Assembly (NCBI GenBank): GCA_947629955.1
Contig: CANRFT010000004.1
Location: 26,263-90,262 of the forward strand
Reading direction: 5' to 3'
Source of the DNA: an uncultured Oscillospiraceae bacterium
Lineage (GTDB): Bacteria > Bacillota > Clostridia > Oscillospirales > Oscillospiraceae
DNA length: 64,000 nucleotides
Shown: one piece after another, positions 33,736 to 42,272 of the stretch
Layout of the letters: each line of letters begins with the position of its first letter
How positions within the stretch are numbered: the stretch's first letter is position 1
Program-made: the position numbers and the translations under genes
The notes under the pieces: model-generated
Seen by the model: the letters and a program-made list of their open reading frames with translations, nothing else
Database searches by the model: none
Told to the model about the DNA's origin: nothing

Positions 33736-35025
33736 ATGAACGAGAAACAGAACAATGAGGCGGTCTTCGGCGCGGACGTAAAGCGGCTTCCCCTAAAAGA
33801 CCTGGTCAAGCGCATCGGCCCCGGACTCATTGCCACCGGCATCGTCATCGGCCCCGGTGCCGTCACCACCGCCTCCATGCTGGGCGCGCACTACGGCTAC
33901 GCCCTCATCTGGCTGGTCATCCCCATCATTTTCATGGGCATCACCTTCATGATGGTCACCAACCGTCTGGCTATCGTCACCGGCCTGCCCTCCATCCACG
34001 CCATCCGGAAGTATTACGGCCCCGTGGCCGCCGGCGTGGTGGGCGTGGCGGTGTTCCTGGCCTGCCTGTTCTTCACCATGGGCAATATCTCCGGCACCGG
34101 CGCGGGCATGAACCTGATCTTCGGCCTGGACTGGAAGATCGGCTCCGCCATCATGATCGCCATCGTCCTCTACTGTTACTTTGCGAAGAACGTGTACTCC
34201 AAGGTGGAAAAGCTCATCACCCTGTGCATCATCGTGATGATCCTCTCCTTCTACATCACCCTGGTAGGCGTGGGCGGGCCTGACCCCGGAGAGCTGGCCA
34301 AGGGCATGTTCACCTTCCAAGTGCCCGAGGGCAGCCTGTCCACCGCGCTGGCCTTCATCTCCACCAACGCCGCCATCACCGCCGGCATCTATAACACCTA
34401 CCTGGGCAAGGAGAAGAAGTGGAACAAGGAGGACCTGTTCAACGGCGTCATGTTCACCGACGCGCTGGTCCACGTCATCAGCGTAGTGCTGATCTCCGGC
34501 GCCATCATCCTGGTGGGCGCTATCGTGCTACACCCCACCGGGCAGTCCATCAAGGCCCCCGCGGATCTGGCGGAGATGCTGGTGCCCATCATGGGCGTGG
34601 CCGCCAAGTATATCATGGGCCTGGCCCTGGTGGGCGCGGGCTTCTCCTCCCTGCTGGCCAGCACCCAGCGCGGCATGGTGCTGCTGGGTGCCGGCTTCAA
34701 CAGGGATGTGGGCCTGGAGACCAAGTTCATCCGCATCGGCTGCCTGGTGTGCCTGCTGGTCACCATGATCATCTGCTACAGCTACGGCGGCTCCCCCACT
34801 CAGCTGATCCTGATGGCCAACGTGGCCACCTCTATCGCCACCCCTGTGGGCGGCCTGTTCATCCTGCTCCTCCTGTGGCGGGACGATGTGAACCAGGGCT
34901 ATAAAAAGCCCACCGCGCTGCGGATTTGCATGACCATCAGCTATGTGTTCGTGCTCATTATGACCTATTTCGGCATGCGGACCTATATCCCCCAGGTGCT
35001 GGCCCTGTTCGGTATCGGCGGCTGA
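33736..35025 (+). CDS. NRAMP-superfamily membrane transporter with non-canonical metal site
   Basis: The 429-aa protein has about 11 predicted helices. The first-helix metal motif DPGN of NRAMP proteins is replaced by GPGA (39-42, IGPGAVTTASMLGAHYGYAL). The sixth-helix MPHN-type region reads NAAITAGIYNTYLG (211-224). Fold and length fit NRAMP, but both liganding Asp and Asn are missing. It is therefore unlikely to carry Mn2+ or Fe2+ in the standard way and may move another cation or an organic solute. It is downstream of, and probably co-expressed with, the DapA-family lyase. Confidence 0.82.
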   Translation: MNEKQNNEAVFGADVKRLPLKDLVKRIGPGLIATGIVIGPGAVTTASMLGAHYGYALIWLVIPIIFMGITFMMVTNRLAIVTGLPSIHAIRKYYGPVAAGVVGVAVFLACLFFTMGNISGTGAGMNLIFGLDWKIGSAIMIAIVLYCYFAKNVYSKVEKLITLCIIVMILSFYITLVGVGGPDPGELAKGMFTFQVPEGSLSTALAFISTNAAITAGIYNTYLGKEKKWNKEDLFNGVMFTDALVHVISVVLISGAIILVGAIVLHPTGQSIKAPADLAEMLVPIMGVAAKYIMGLALVGAGFSSLLASTQRGMVLLGAGFNRDVGLETKFIRIGCLVCLLVTMIICYSYGGSPTQLILMANVATSIATPVGGLFILLLLWRDDVNQGYKKPTALRICMTISYVFVLIMTYFGMRTYIPQVLALFGIGG

Positions 35026-35091
35026 GCGCGCGCGATGAGAGCGGCGCCTCTCCGAAGTCCTGTACGGCGCGGCGCCAAAACAGCATCACAA

Positions 35092-35140
35092 GGCCGCTCC
35101 CCGGGCCGGTGTTCCAGCCGGTCCGGGGAGCGGTCCTTTA
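35092..35140 (+). terminator. Strong terminator after the NRAMP-like gene
   Basis: A long GC stem (GGCCGCTCCCCGG pairing with CCGGGGAGCGGTCC, extended by CCGG) is followed by TTTA. It separates the LacI-controlled pair from the next unit. Confidence 0.85.
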
Positions 35141-35185
35141 TAAACATGACGGCGGCCGGCAAAAGGGGAGAGGCGCGACAGAAAC

Positions 35186-35208
35186 TGGTTATTTTAGGGG
35201 AATAACCA
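35186..35208. promoter_or_regulatory. Inverted repeat immediately upstream of the TMEM175-like promoter
   Basis: TGGTTATT-7 nt-AATAACCA is a perfect 8-bp dyad that ends exactly at the -35 element, a typical activator or repressor position. The binding protein is unknown. Confidence 0.55.
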
Positions 35209-35237
35209 TTGATTTCTGCGGTGCCATTTATTATAAT
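35209..35237 (+). promoter_or_regulatory. Promoter of the TMEM175-like gene and possibly the sugar genes
   Basis: TTGATT (35209-35214), 17-bp spacer, TATAAT (35232-35237). Confidence 0.8.
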
Positions 35238-35295
35238 AGCCATATGAGCGCATACCTCTGAACAGGAAAGGACGCTGAGCTGGAGGGAAAACGGC

Positions 35296-35880
35296 ATGGG
35301 GAAGCAACGATTGGTGGCATTTACCGACGCCGTGATCGCGATCGTGATCACGATCCTGGTACTGGATCTGGAACTGCCGGCCGCGCCCACACTGGAGGCC
35401 CTGTGGGAGATCCGCGAGGGCTTCTTTGCCTACGCCGTCTCCTTCTTCTGGATCGGCGCCATGTGGATCAATCTGCACAACCAGTGGCACCGGGCGAGGC
35501 GGGTCACCACCCGGGTGGTGTGGCACACGGTGCTGATGCTGTTTTTTATCTCGCTGATCCCCTATGTGACCCGCTTTGCCGGGAGCAATCTCTCCAGCAT
35601 GTTTGCCCTTGGGGTCTACTGGTTCGTTTCCCTGCTGGCCACCGTCAATTTCATGGCGCAGGGCTACGCGCTGGGCTACTATAACCGGGACGACCCGGAC
35701 TTCCTGGCGTCTGCCAGGGTGCTGAACCACTGGATGTGGGTGGATCTGGTGGTGAACATAGCCGGCCTTCCCCTGGCGCTGCTACTGAACTATCCGCCCG
35801 TTGTGATGGTGGTGATCTGTGTGGCCGCCGTCATCCCCTCTGTAGTCATCCGGCATCTGAACCGGGAGTACGAGGGCTGA
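35296..35880 (+). CDS. TMEM175/DUF1211-like potassium channel family protein
   Basis: The 194-aa product has six hydrophobic segments. The signature RxxAFxDAVIAIVITILVL in the first helix (residues 5-23, RLVAFTDAV) corresponds to the RxxxFSD motif of bacterial TMEM175 channels. These are six-helix tetrameric K+ leak channels. pgmB follows after 54 bp without a terminator, so they may share transcription, although a link to sugar metabolism is not obvious. Confidence 0.85.
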   Translation: MGKQRLVAFTDAVIAIVITILVLDLELPAAPTLEALWEIREGFFAYAVSFFWIGAMWINLHNQWHRARRVTTRVVWHTVLMLFFISLIPYVTRFAGSNLSSMFALGVYWFVSLLATVNFMAQGYALGYYNRDDPDFLASARVLNHWMWVDLVVNIAGLPLALLLNYPPVVMVVICVAAVIPSVVIRHLNREYEG

Positions 35881-35934
35881 AATCAGTGCGCAAACCCCTG
35901 ACGATAGATCCCAAAAAGAAAAGGAGTGTTCTCA

Positions 35935-36579
35935 ATGAAATTTGAGAAAAAGGCGGTCATCTTCGATCTGGACGGCGTCATCTGCTTCACCGACAAGTTC
36001 CACTATCTGGCGTGGAAGGCGTTGGCGGACAAGTTGGGCATCTACTTCGACGAGAAGATCAACGACCGTCTCCGGGGCGTCAGCCGCATGGCCAGCCTGG
36101 AGATCATCCTGGAGCGGGCCACCGAGACCTACACCCAGGAGCAGAAGGAGGCCTTCGCCGAGGAGAAGAACAACACCTACCGGGAGCTGCTGAAGAACAT
36201 GAGCCCCGCCGACCTCACCGACGAGGTACGGGACACCCTCAATGAGCTGCGGAACCGGGGCTACAAGCTGTCCATCGGCTCCTCCAGCAAGAACACCAAG
36301 TTCATTCTGGGCCAGATCGGCCTGGGCGACTTCTTCGACGCCATCGCCGACGGCACCGACATCACCCACTCCAAGCCCGACCCGGAGGTGTTCCTCAAGT
36401 CCGCCGAGAAGATCGGCATCGCCCCCGCGGACTGCGCCGTGGTGGAGGACGCCAAGGCCGGCATCCAGGCGGCCAAGGCCGGCGGCATGACCGCCCTGGC
36501 CCTGTTCGGCGACGCCAAGGGCTGCGGCGAGGAGGACTACGACCTGAAGTCCTTCTCCGACCTGCTGAACATCCTGTAA
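35935..36579 (+). CDS. pgmB: Beta-phosphoglucomutase
   Basis: HAD-superfamily protein of 214 aa. The phosphoacceptor motif is FDLDGVICFTDKFHYLAWKA (residues 9-28; Asp nucleophile and acid/base Asp). GSSSKN is motif II, SKPDPEVF includes the motif III Lys, and VVEDAKAGIQAAKAGG is motif IV. ATG 35935 follows AAGGAG. It interconverts beta-glucose-1-phosphate and glucose-6-phosphate, the direct partner reaction of an inverting GH65 phosphorylase such as the one encoded two genes on. Confidence 0.92.
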   Translation: MKFEKKAVIFDLDGVICFTDKFHYLAWKALADKLGIYFDEKINDRLRGVSRMASLEIILERATETYTQEQKEAFAEEKNNTYRELLKNMSPADLTDEVRDTLNELRNRGYKLSIGSSSKNTKFILGQIGLGDFFDAIADGTDITHSKPDPEVFLKSAEKIGIAPADCAVVEDAKAGIQAAKAGGMTALALFGDAKGCGEEDYDLKSFSDLLNIL

Positions 36580-36643
36580 CATAAGGAACAGCGGCGGCCC
36601 GGAGCCTGTCGCTCCGGGCCGCCCGCGGATGGAGGGAAGTCAA

Positions 36644-37588
36644 ATGAGACCCTACGCATTTGGCGTGGATATTGGCGGCACCGCCATCAAGCTGGGGCTG
36701 TTCCGCACCACCGGTCAGTTGATGGAGAAGGGCAGCATCCCCACCCGCACGGAGAACGGCGGTGAGAATGTTCTGCCCGACGTGATGGCCGCGCTGAACC
36801 GGGCCATGGACCGCCGCGGCATCACCTGGGACCACATCGAGGGAGTGGGCATGGGCGTGCCCGGCCCGGTGGATGGCAACGGCACCGTATATCAGTGCAT
36901 CAACCTGGGCTGGGGCGTGTTCAACATTCCCCGGGCCGTCCGGGGCCTGGAGCCCCGCATCGACCGGTTCAAGGTCACCAACGACGTGAATGCTGCCACC
37001 CTGGGCGAGCTGTGGCAGGGGGGCGCCAAGGGCCGCAGGAGCGCCTTTATGATCACCCTGGGCACCGGCATCGGCGGAGGCCTGGTGGTCAATGAGCGTA
37101 TCGTCAACGGTACCGGCGGCGGCGCCGGCGAGATCGGACACTTCCGGGTGGTGACGGACGAGCCGGAGGCCTGCAAGTGCGGCGGCCATGGCTGCCTGGA
37201 GCAGTACTGCTCCGCCACCGGTCTGCTCCGCTGCGCCCGCCGGGCCCTGGCGGACCCGGATCACCTGCCCACCGCCCTGGTGGACGATGAGGAGCTGACT
37301 GCCAAAAAGGTATGCGACGCCGCCAAGACCGACGACCCCCTGGCCGTCCGGTTGGTGGACGAGCTGGGGGACCGGCTGGGCTGGGCGCTCACCGCCGTGG
37401 CCGGCACCTGCGACCCGGAGGTCTTCGTCATCGGCGGCGGCCTTTCCAACGCGGGGCGGTTCCTGCTGGAGCGCATCGAAACGGGCTACCGCAGATACGC
37501 CTTCCACGCCTACCGGGACACCCCGTTCTCCCTGGCCCAGCTGGGCAACGACGCCGGCATTTACGGCTGCGTCAGGATGCTGCTGTGA
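36644..37588 (+). CDS. ROK-family sugar kinase (glucokinase-like)
   Basis: The 314-aa product starts at ATG 36644 with GGAGGG upstream. It has the ATP motif FGVDIGGTAIKLGLF, sugar-binding region TNDVNAAT and GTGIGGGLVVN, and the ROK zinc motif CKCGGHGCLEQYCS. It likely phosphorylates the free glucose released by the neighbouring phosphorylase. A purely regulatory ROK role is unlikely because there is no N-terminal HTH. Confidence 0.92.
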   Translation: MRPYAFGVDIGGTAIKLGLFRTTGQLMEKGSIPTRTENGGENVLPDVMAALNRAMDRRGITWDHIEGVGMGVPGPVDGNGTVYQCINLGWGVFNIPRAVRGLEPRIDRFKVTNDVNAATLGELWQGGAKGRRSAFMITLGTGIGGGLVVNERIVNGTGGGAGEIGHFRVVTDEPEACKCGGHGCLEQYCSATGLLRCARRALADPDHLPTALVDDEELTAKKVCDAAKTDDPLAVRLVDELGDRLGWALTAVAGTCDPEVFVIGGGLSNAGRFLLERIETGYRRYAFHAYRDTPFSLAQLGNDAGIYGCVRMLL

Positions 37589-37595
37589 CAGGGGG

Positions 37596-37622
37596 CGGGC
37601 CGATGGGGACATCGGCCCCTAC
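37596..37622 (-). repeat. 27-bp dispersed intergenic repeat, copy B
   Basis: Exact reverse complement of 24904-24930, 8 bp after the ROK kinase stop. It can form a stable hairpin (GGGCCGATG / CATCGGCCC). Confidence 0.85.
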
Positions 37623-37662
37623 ATAGCGGCTTTCGGGCCGCGATCAAGGAGGTTTTTTATCA

Positions 37663-39993
37663 ATGCTTGATTTCAGCAGAGCAAGCGAATGGAAGATCGT
37701 AGAGACAAACTTTGACCCCAACGCTCTGGGCAAGGTGGAGGCCAACTTCTGCCTGGGCAACGGCTATTTAGGCCTCCGTTCCGCCACCGAGGAGCGCTAT
37801 CTGAACGAGACGAGGGACCTGCTGGTGGCGGGCACCTTCGACCGGTACTCCCCCGAGGAGGTCACCGAGCTGCCCAATGCCGCCGACGTGACCAACATCG
37901 AGCTGACCCTGAACGGCTGCCGTTTCGATCTGACCCAGGGGACCATCGTCTTCTACGAGCGGGCGCTGGACTTGAAGACCGGTCTGCTCACCCGGGACGT
38001 GGTGTGGACCTCTCCCAAGGGGGAGACCTTCACCCTCAAGTTCGAGCGGGTGGTGTCCCTCAAACGGCTGCACACCATCGTCATGCGGGTATCCGTCACC
38101 CCGGAGAAGGACGCCGCCGTAGGCATCCAGTCCGGCATCGACGGCCGGGTCACCTGCGACGGCTCCCAGCACTTCACCGAGGGCCAGACCCGGTTCTACG
38201 ACAAGAAGTACCTGCAATATGTCCCCCGGACCATCCAGTCTGACATCACCTTCGTCATCGACGCCACCCACAAGTTCACCCTGGGCGGGGCGGAGGCGGT
38301 CCCCAAGAGCGATATCAACATCCTGCGCCGCCGGATGTTCTCCAAGTTCTCCTTCGACGTGAAGGCCGGCCAGACCCTGGTCATGGAGAAGTTCGCCAAC
38401 GTCTACACCACCCGTGACAAGGAGGCGGCGGCCTATCACCTCACCGTGGCCGACGTGCAGGGCTTTGCCCTGGAGCAGTTGAAGCTGGACGAGGTGGACG
38501 GGTTCGACGCCATCGCCGCCGAATCCGCCCGGACCTGGCAGGACCGGGTGTGGGACCGGGTGCCCATCGAGATCGACGGGCCCGAGTTCGACCAGCTGCT
38601 GATCCGCTTCGCCCAGTACCACATGCAGCTGATGACCCCCGCCCACGACAACCGCATGAACATCGGCGCCAAGGGATTCTCCGGCGAGGGCTACAAGGGC
38701 CACACCTTCTGGGACACCGAGATCTTCCTGCTGCCCTACTTCATCTTCAATATGCCCGAGGTGGCCCGCAGCCTGGAGGAGTACCGCTATCTGTCCCTGC
38801 CCGGGGCCCACGCGAAAGCGAAACACAACGGCTACGACGGCGCCCAGTTCCCCTGGGAGTCCGCCTGGCTGGACGACGGCGAGGTCACTCCCGAGTACAT
38901 GGGCACCGATATCGTCACCGGCCAGCTCATCAAGGTGTGGACCGGCTTTATCGAGATCCACATCACCTCCGACGTGGCCTTCGGCGTGTGGCAGTACTAT
39001 ATGTGCACCGGCGACCAGGACTACATGGACAAGTACGGCTACGAGCTGATCTTCGACTGTGCCAAGTTCTGGAACAGCCGCCTGGAGGCGGGCGCCGACG
39101 GGATGCTCCACATCAACGACGTGGTGGGCCCCGACGAGTACAAGGAGCACGTCAACGACAACGCCTACACCAACTATCTGGCCCGGTGGACCATCCAGAA
39201 GGCCATCGAGTACGCCGCCCTTCTGGAGGGGGAGAAGCCCGACCTGTACGCCGCGCTGGACGCCAGGCTGGGCCTTGCCAATCTCCGCGGACAGTGGGCG
39301 GACAAGGTGGACAAGATCTTCCTCACCCGGCCCAATGAGCACAACGTGCTGCCCCAGGACTCCACCTACCTGACCCTGAAGGATATCGACCTCAGCAAGT
39401 ACAAGGCCCAGGCCCACGTGGGCGGCATCTACAAGGACTACAACCAGGAGCAGATCACCAAGATCCAGGTGTCCAAGCAGGCCGACGTGATGGTGCTGTT
39501 CTACCTGATGGAGGACCTGTTCCCCAAGGAGGTCAAGCTGGCCAGCTGGGACTACTACGAGCCCCGCTGCCTCCACGACTCCTCCCTGTCCCTGTCCACC
39601 CACTCGGTGCTGGCCAGCGACATCGGGGACCCGGAGCTGGGCTACAAAATGTTCGAGAAGGCCTGCCTCATCGACCTGGACAACGCCAACCCCCACTCCT
39701 CCGATGCGGGCATCCACGCCGCCTCCTACGGCGGCCTGTGGCAGTGCGTGGTCTACGGCTTCGGCGGCTTGCGGATGCTGGGCGGGAACCTCCGCATCAG
39801 TCCCAACATGCCCAGGGCGTGGAACTCTCTGCGCTACACCATTCTCTGGAAGGGCCAAAAGCTCTCCGTCACTGCGACGGCGGACAGCGTGGAGATCGTC
39901 AACGAGACCGGTGCGGACCCCGTCACCGTGGAGGTCTGGAACAACAGCTATACCTTTACCGACAAGCTCCATGTGGACGCGGCGCGGGCGTGA
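37663..39993 (+). CDS. GH65 disaccharide phosphorylase (maltose/kojibiose/nigerose phosphorylase type)
   Basis: The 776-aa protein has the GH65 layout: N-terminal beta-sandwich (EANFCLGNGYLGLRSA), linker, then an (alpha/alpha)6 barrel with GHTFWDTEIFLLPYF. The general acid is Glu492 in VVGPDEYKEHVNDNAYTN. A phosphate-loop region SLSLSTHSVLAS is followed by a jelly-roll C-terminus. It splits an alpha-glucosyl disaccharide with phosphate, inverting to beta-glucose-1-phosphate. The specific linkage cannot be read safely. It forms a pathway with pgmB and the ROK kinase. Confidence 0.92.
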   Translation: MLDFSRASEWKIVETNFDPNALGKVEANFCLGNGYLGLRSATEERYLNETRDLLVAGTFDRYSPEEVTELPNAADVTNIELTLNGCRFDLTQGTIVFYERALDLKTGLLTRDVVWTSPKGETFTLKFERVVSLKRLHTIVMRVSVTPEKDAAVGIQSGIDGRVTCDGSQHFTEGQTRFYDKKYLQYVPRTIQSDITFVIDATHKFTLGGAEAVPKSDINILRRRMFSKFSFDVKAGQTLVMEKFANVYTTRDKEAAAYHLTVADVQGFALEQLKLDEVDGFDAIAAESARTWQDRVWDRVPIEIDGPEFDQLLIRFAQYHMQLMTPAHDNRMNIGAKGFSGEGYKGHTFWDTEIFLLPYFIFNMPEVARSLEEYRYLSLPGAHAKAKHNGYDGAQFPWESAWLDDGEVTPEYMGTDIVTGQLIKVWTGFIEIHITSDVAFGVWQYYMCTGDQDYMDKYGYELIFDCAKFWNSRLEAGADGMLHINDVVGPDEYKEHVNDNAYTNYLARWTIQKAIEYAALLEGEKPDLYAALDARLGLANLRGQWADKVDKIFLTRPNEHNVLPQDSTYLTLKDIDLSKYKAQAHVGGIYKDYNQEQITKIQVSKQADVMVLFYLMEDLFPKEVKLASWDYYEPRCLHDSSLSLSTHSVLASDIGDPELGYKMFEKACLIDLDNANPHSSDAGIHAASYGGLWQCVVYGFGGLRMLGGNLRISPNMPRAWNSLRYTILWKGQKLSVTATADSVEIVNETGADPVTVEVWNNSYTFTDKLHVDAARA

Positions 39994-40060
39994 CTCGCTC
40001 TGAGGTGACCCGCGCTCCGTGCGCGGGCGCCCGCCGGATTCCTGTCACGGGGAGATTTCT

Positions 40061-42250
40061 ATGATTATCTGCGACGATGCCAGCCGGCTCTTCACCCTCC
40101 ATACCAAAAACACCACCTACCAGATGAAGGCGGATGAATACGGGGTCTTGCTGCACACTTGGTATGGTCCCCGCGTCTCCGGTGGAGATCTGTCTTGCCT
40201 GATCCGCTGTGCCGACCGGGGGTTTTCCCCCAACCCTGCCGAGGCGGGCAGGGATCGGACCTATTCCCTGGACACGCTGCCCCAGGAGTTCTCCTGCGCC
40301 GGCGCGGGGGATTTTCGCCTGCCCGCCATAGAGTTGGAGCTGCCCGACGGCAGCCACGCGGCCGATCTGCGCTATGTGAGCCACGAAATCAGGCCGGGGA
40401 AATATGCCCTGGAGGGCTTGCCCGCCTTTTTCGGCGGGGCGGAGGACGCGGACACCCTCATTGTCACCCTGGAGGACAGAACCGCCCAGGTGTCGGTGGA
40501 ACTGCTCTACGGCGTGTTTGAGGAGTACGACCTCATCACCCGGTCCGTCCGGGTGACCAACCGGGGGAACGCCCCGGTGCGCCTGTGCCGGCTCGCCTCT
40601 TTGTGCCTGGACTTCCAGGGCGCCGACCTGGACCTTATCACCCTTGACGGACGCTATGCGATGGAGCGGTGCCCTGACCGGGCGCCGCTGCGCCCAGGCG
40701 TCCAGTCGGTGGGCAGCGTCCGGGGGATGTCCAGCCACCAGCACAACCCCTTTGCCATCCTCTGCGACCAGGACGCTAGGGAGGAGCACGGCCTCTGTTG
40801 GGGTGCCATGCTCCTGTACAGCGGCAATTTCGAGGCCGCCGTGGAGCGGAGCCAGTTCGAGGACGTCCGGCTCACCATGGGGATACACCCCTTCCATTTC
40901 CGCTGGACTTTAGGGCCGGGGGAGACCTTTACCGCTCCGGAGGCCGCTCTGGTGTGCTCGCCCGGGGGCCTTGGCCCCATGAGCCGCCAATTCCACCGGG
41001 CCATCCGGGAGCGTCTGCTCCGTGACCCGTATCGGGACCACCCCAAGCCCGTGCTGCTCAACAGCTGGGAGGCCTTCTACATGGACTTCGACCAGGAGAA
41101 GCTGCTCTCCCTGGCCGGGGCGGCGCGGGAGCTTGGGGTGGAGCTCTTCGTGCTGGACGACGGCTGGTTCGGCCGCCGGAACGACGACACTACCAGCCTG
41201 GGGGACTGGTCTGTAAACCGGGAAAAGCTTCCGGACGGTCTCAAGGGACTGTGCGAAAAGCTGAGCGGTATGGGTATGGGGCTCGGCCTCTGGATCGAGC
41301 CAGAGATGGTCAGCGAGAACAGCGACCTGTACCGGGCCCACCCGGACTGGGCCCTGTGTCCGCCGGGCCGCCCCCACATCAGGAGCCGGCAGCAGCTGGT
41401 GCTGGACTTTACCCGGCCAGAGGTGCGGGAGCATGTTTTCCGCTCCATCCGGGCCGCCTTGGATGGGGTGGACATCCGCTATTTGAAATGGGACATGAAC
41501 CGCCCCCTCACTCAGGTCTGGTCACCCTCTCTGCCCCCGGAGCGGCAGGGAGAATTCTATCACCGCTATGTGCTGGGGGTCTACGATCTGCTGGAGCGCT
41601 TCCGGCGGGAGTGGCCCCAGGCGCTCATCGAGAGCTGCGCCGGCGGCGGCGGCCGGTTCGACGCCGGGATGCTCTACTACGCCCCCCAGATCTGGTGCAG
41701 CGACAACACCGACGCCATGGACCGCCTCCACATCCAGTACGGCACCTCCTTTGCCTATCCCCCCTGTGTGATGGGCGCCCATGTATCCGCCTGCCCCAAC
41801 GGCCAGAACGGGCGGACCACCCCCCTGGAGACCCGGGGGACGGCGGCCTCGTCCGGGGCCTTCGGCTATGAGCTGGATGTGCGGGAGCTGTCCCCGGAGG
41901 AAAAGGAACTCATTTCCCGGCAAATCGTGGACTATAAGGAGAATTACGATCTGATCCGTCGTGGGGACTACTACCGCCTGTCCCCGCCGGGGACGGAGGG
42001 CGTTCCCGCTGCCTGGGCCCATGTGTCCCCCGACCGCCGGGAGGCCCTGGTGTCCATCGTGGCCGGCCCTGCCGGGGCGGCCCGCCCTTTCCGTACCCTG
42101 CGCCTGAGGGGCCTGGATCCCGCCCTGACTTATCAGGTGGAGGGGGACGGCAGGTCCTGGCCCGGCGATGTGCTCATGGCCGCCGGCTGGCCCATCCCCT
42201 GGATGGGGGAGTATGAATCCCTGCGGCTCCATCTGCGGGCGGAGCCCTGA
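40061..42250 (+). CDS. GH36 alpha-galactosidase
   Basis: The protein is 729 aa from ATG 40061 (GGGGAGA upstream). It has an N-terminal beta-supersandwich and a (beta/alpha)8 barrel. Nucleophile Asp478 is in YLKWDMNR and acid/base Asp548 in CSDNTDAMD; LDDGWFGRRNDD and GLWIEPEMVS are also typical. Length and motifs match the large tetrameric GH36 enzymes that remove terminal alpha-galactose from raffinose-type sugars. No signal peptide is present, so it acts on imported substrate. It follows the GH65 gene. Confidence 0.94.
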   Translation: MIICDDASRLFTLHTKNTTYQMKADEYGVLLHTWYGPRVSGGDLSCLIRCADRGFSPNPAEAGRDRTYSLDTLPQEFSCAGAGDFRLPAIELELPDGSHAADLRYVSHEIRPGKYALEGLPAFFGGAEDADTLIVTLEDRTAQVSVELLYGVFEEYDLITRSVRVTNRGNAPVRLCRLASLCLDFQGADLDLITLDGRYAMERCPDRAPLRPGVQSVGSVRGMSSHQHNPFAILCDQDAREEHGLCWGAMLLYSGNFEAAVERSQFEDVRLTMGIHPFHFRWTLGPGETFTAPEAALVCSPGGLGPMSRQFHRAIRERLLRDPYRDHPKPVLLNSWEAFYMDFDQEKLLSLAGAARELGVELFVLDDGWFGRRNDDTTSLGDWSVNREKLPDGLKGLCEKLSGMGMGLGLWIEPEMVSENSDLYRAHPDWALCPPGRPHIRSRQQLVLDFTRPEVREHVFRSIRAALDGVDIRYLKWDMNRPLTQVWSPSLPPERQGEFYHRYVLGVYDLLERFRREWPQALIESCAGGGGRFDAGMLYYAPQIWCSDNTDAMDRLHIQYGTSFAYPPCVMGAHVSACPNGQNGRTTPLETRGTAASSGAFGYELDVRELSPEEKELISRQIVDYKENYDLIRRGDYYRLSPPGTEGVPAAWAHVSPDRREALVSIVAGPAGAARPFRTLRLRGLDPALTYQVEGDGRSWPGDVLMAAGWPIPWMGEYESLRLHLRAEP

Positions 42251-42272
42251 CCCCGCTCGGAGGAGAAACGCC

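Noticed and set aside
32681..37588. Sialic acid (nan) operon, suggested by DapA/NanA-family lyase, ROK kinase and transporter
   Set aside because: No NanE, NagA/NagB or sialic acid transporter. The ROK kinase groups with pgmB and GH65 after a strong terminator, which fits disaccharide phosphorolysis better.
37768..39972. Very long open frames opposite real genes (for example 734 codons antisense to the GH65 gene, and 765 codons at 43570-45867 minus)
   Set aside because: They mirror the codon structure of high-GC3 genes, have no ribosome binding sites and low-complexity translations rich in Gly, Val, His and Leu. Shadows of the real genes.
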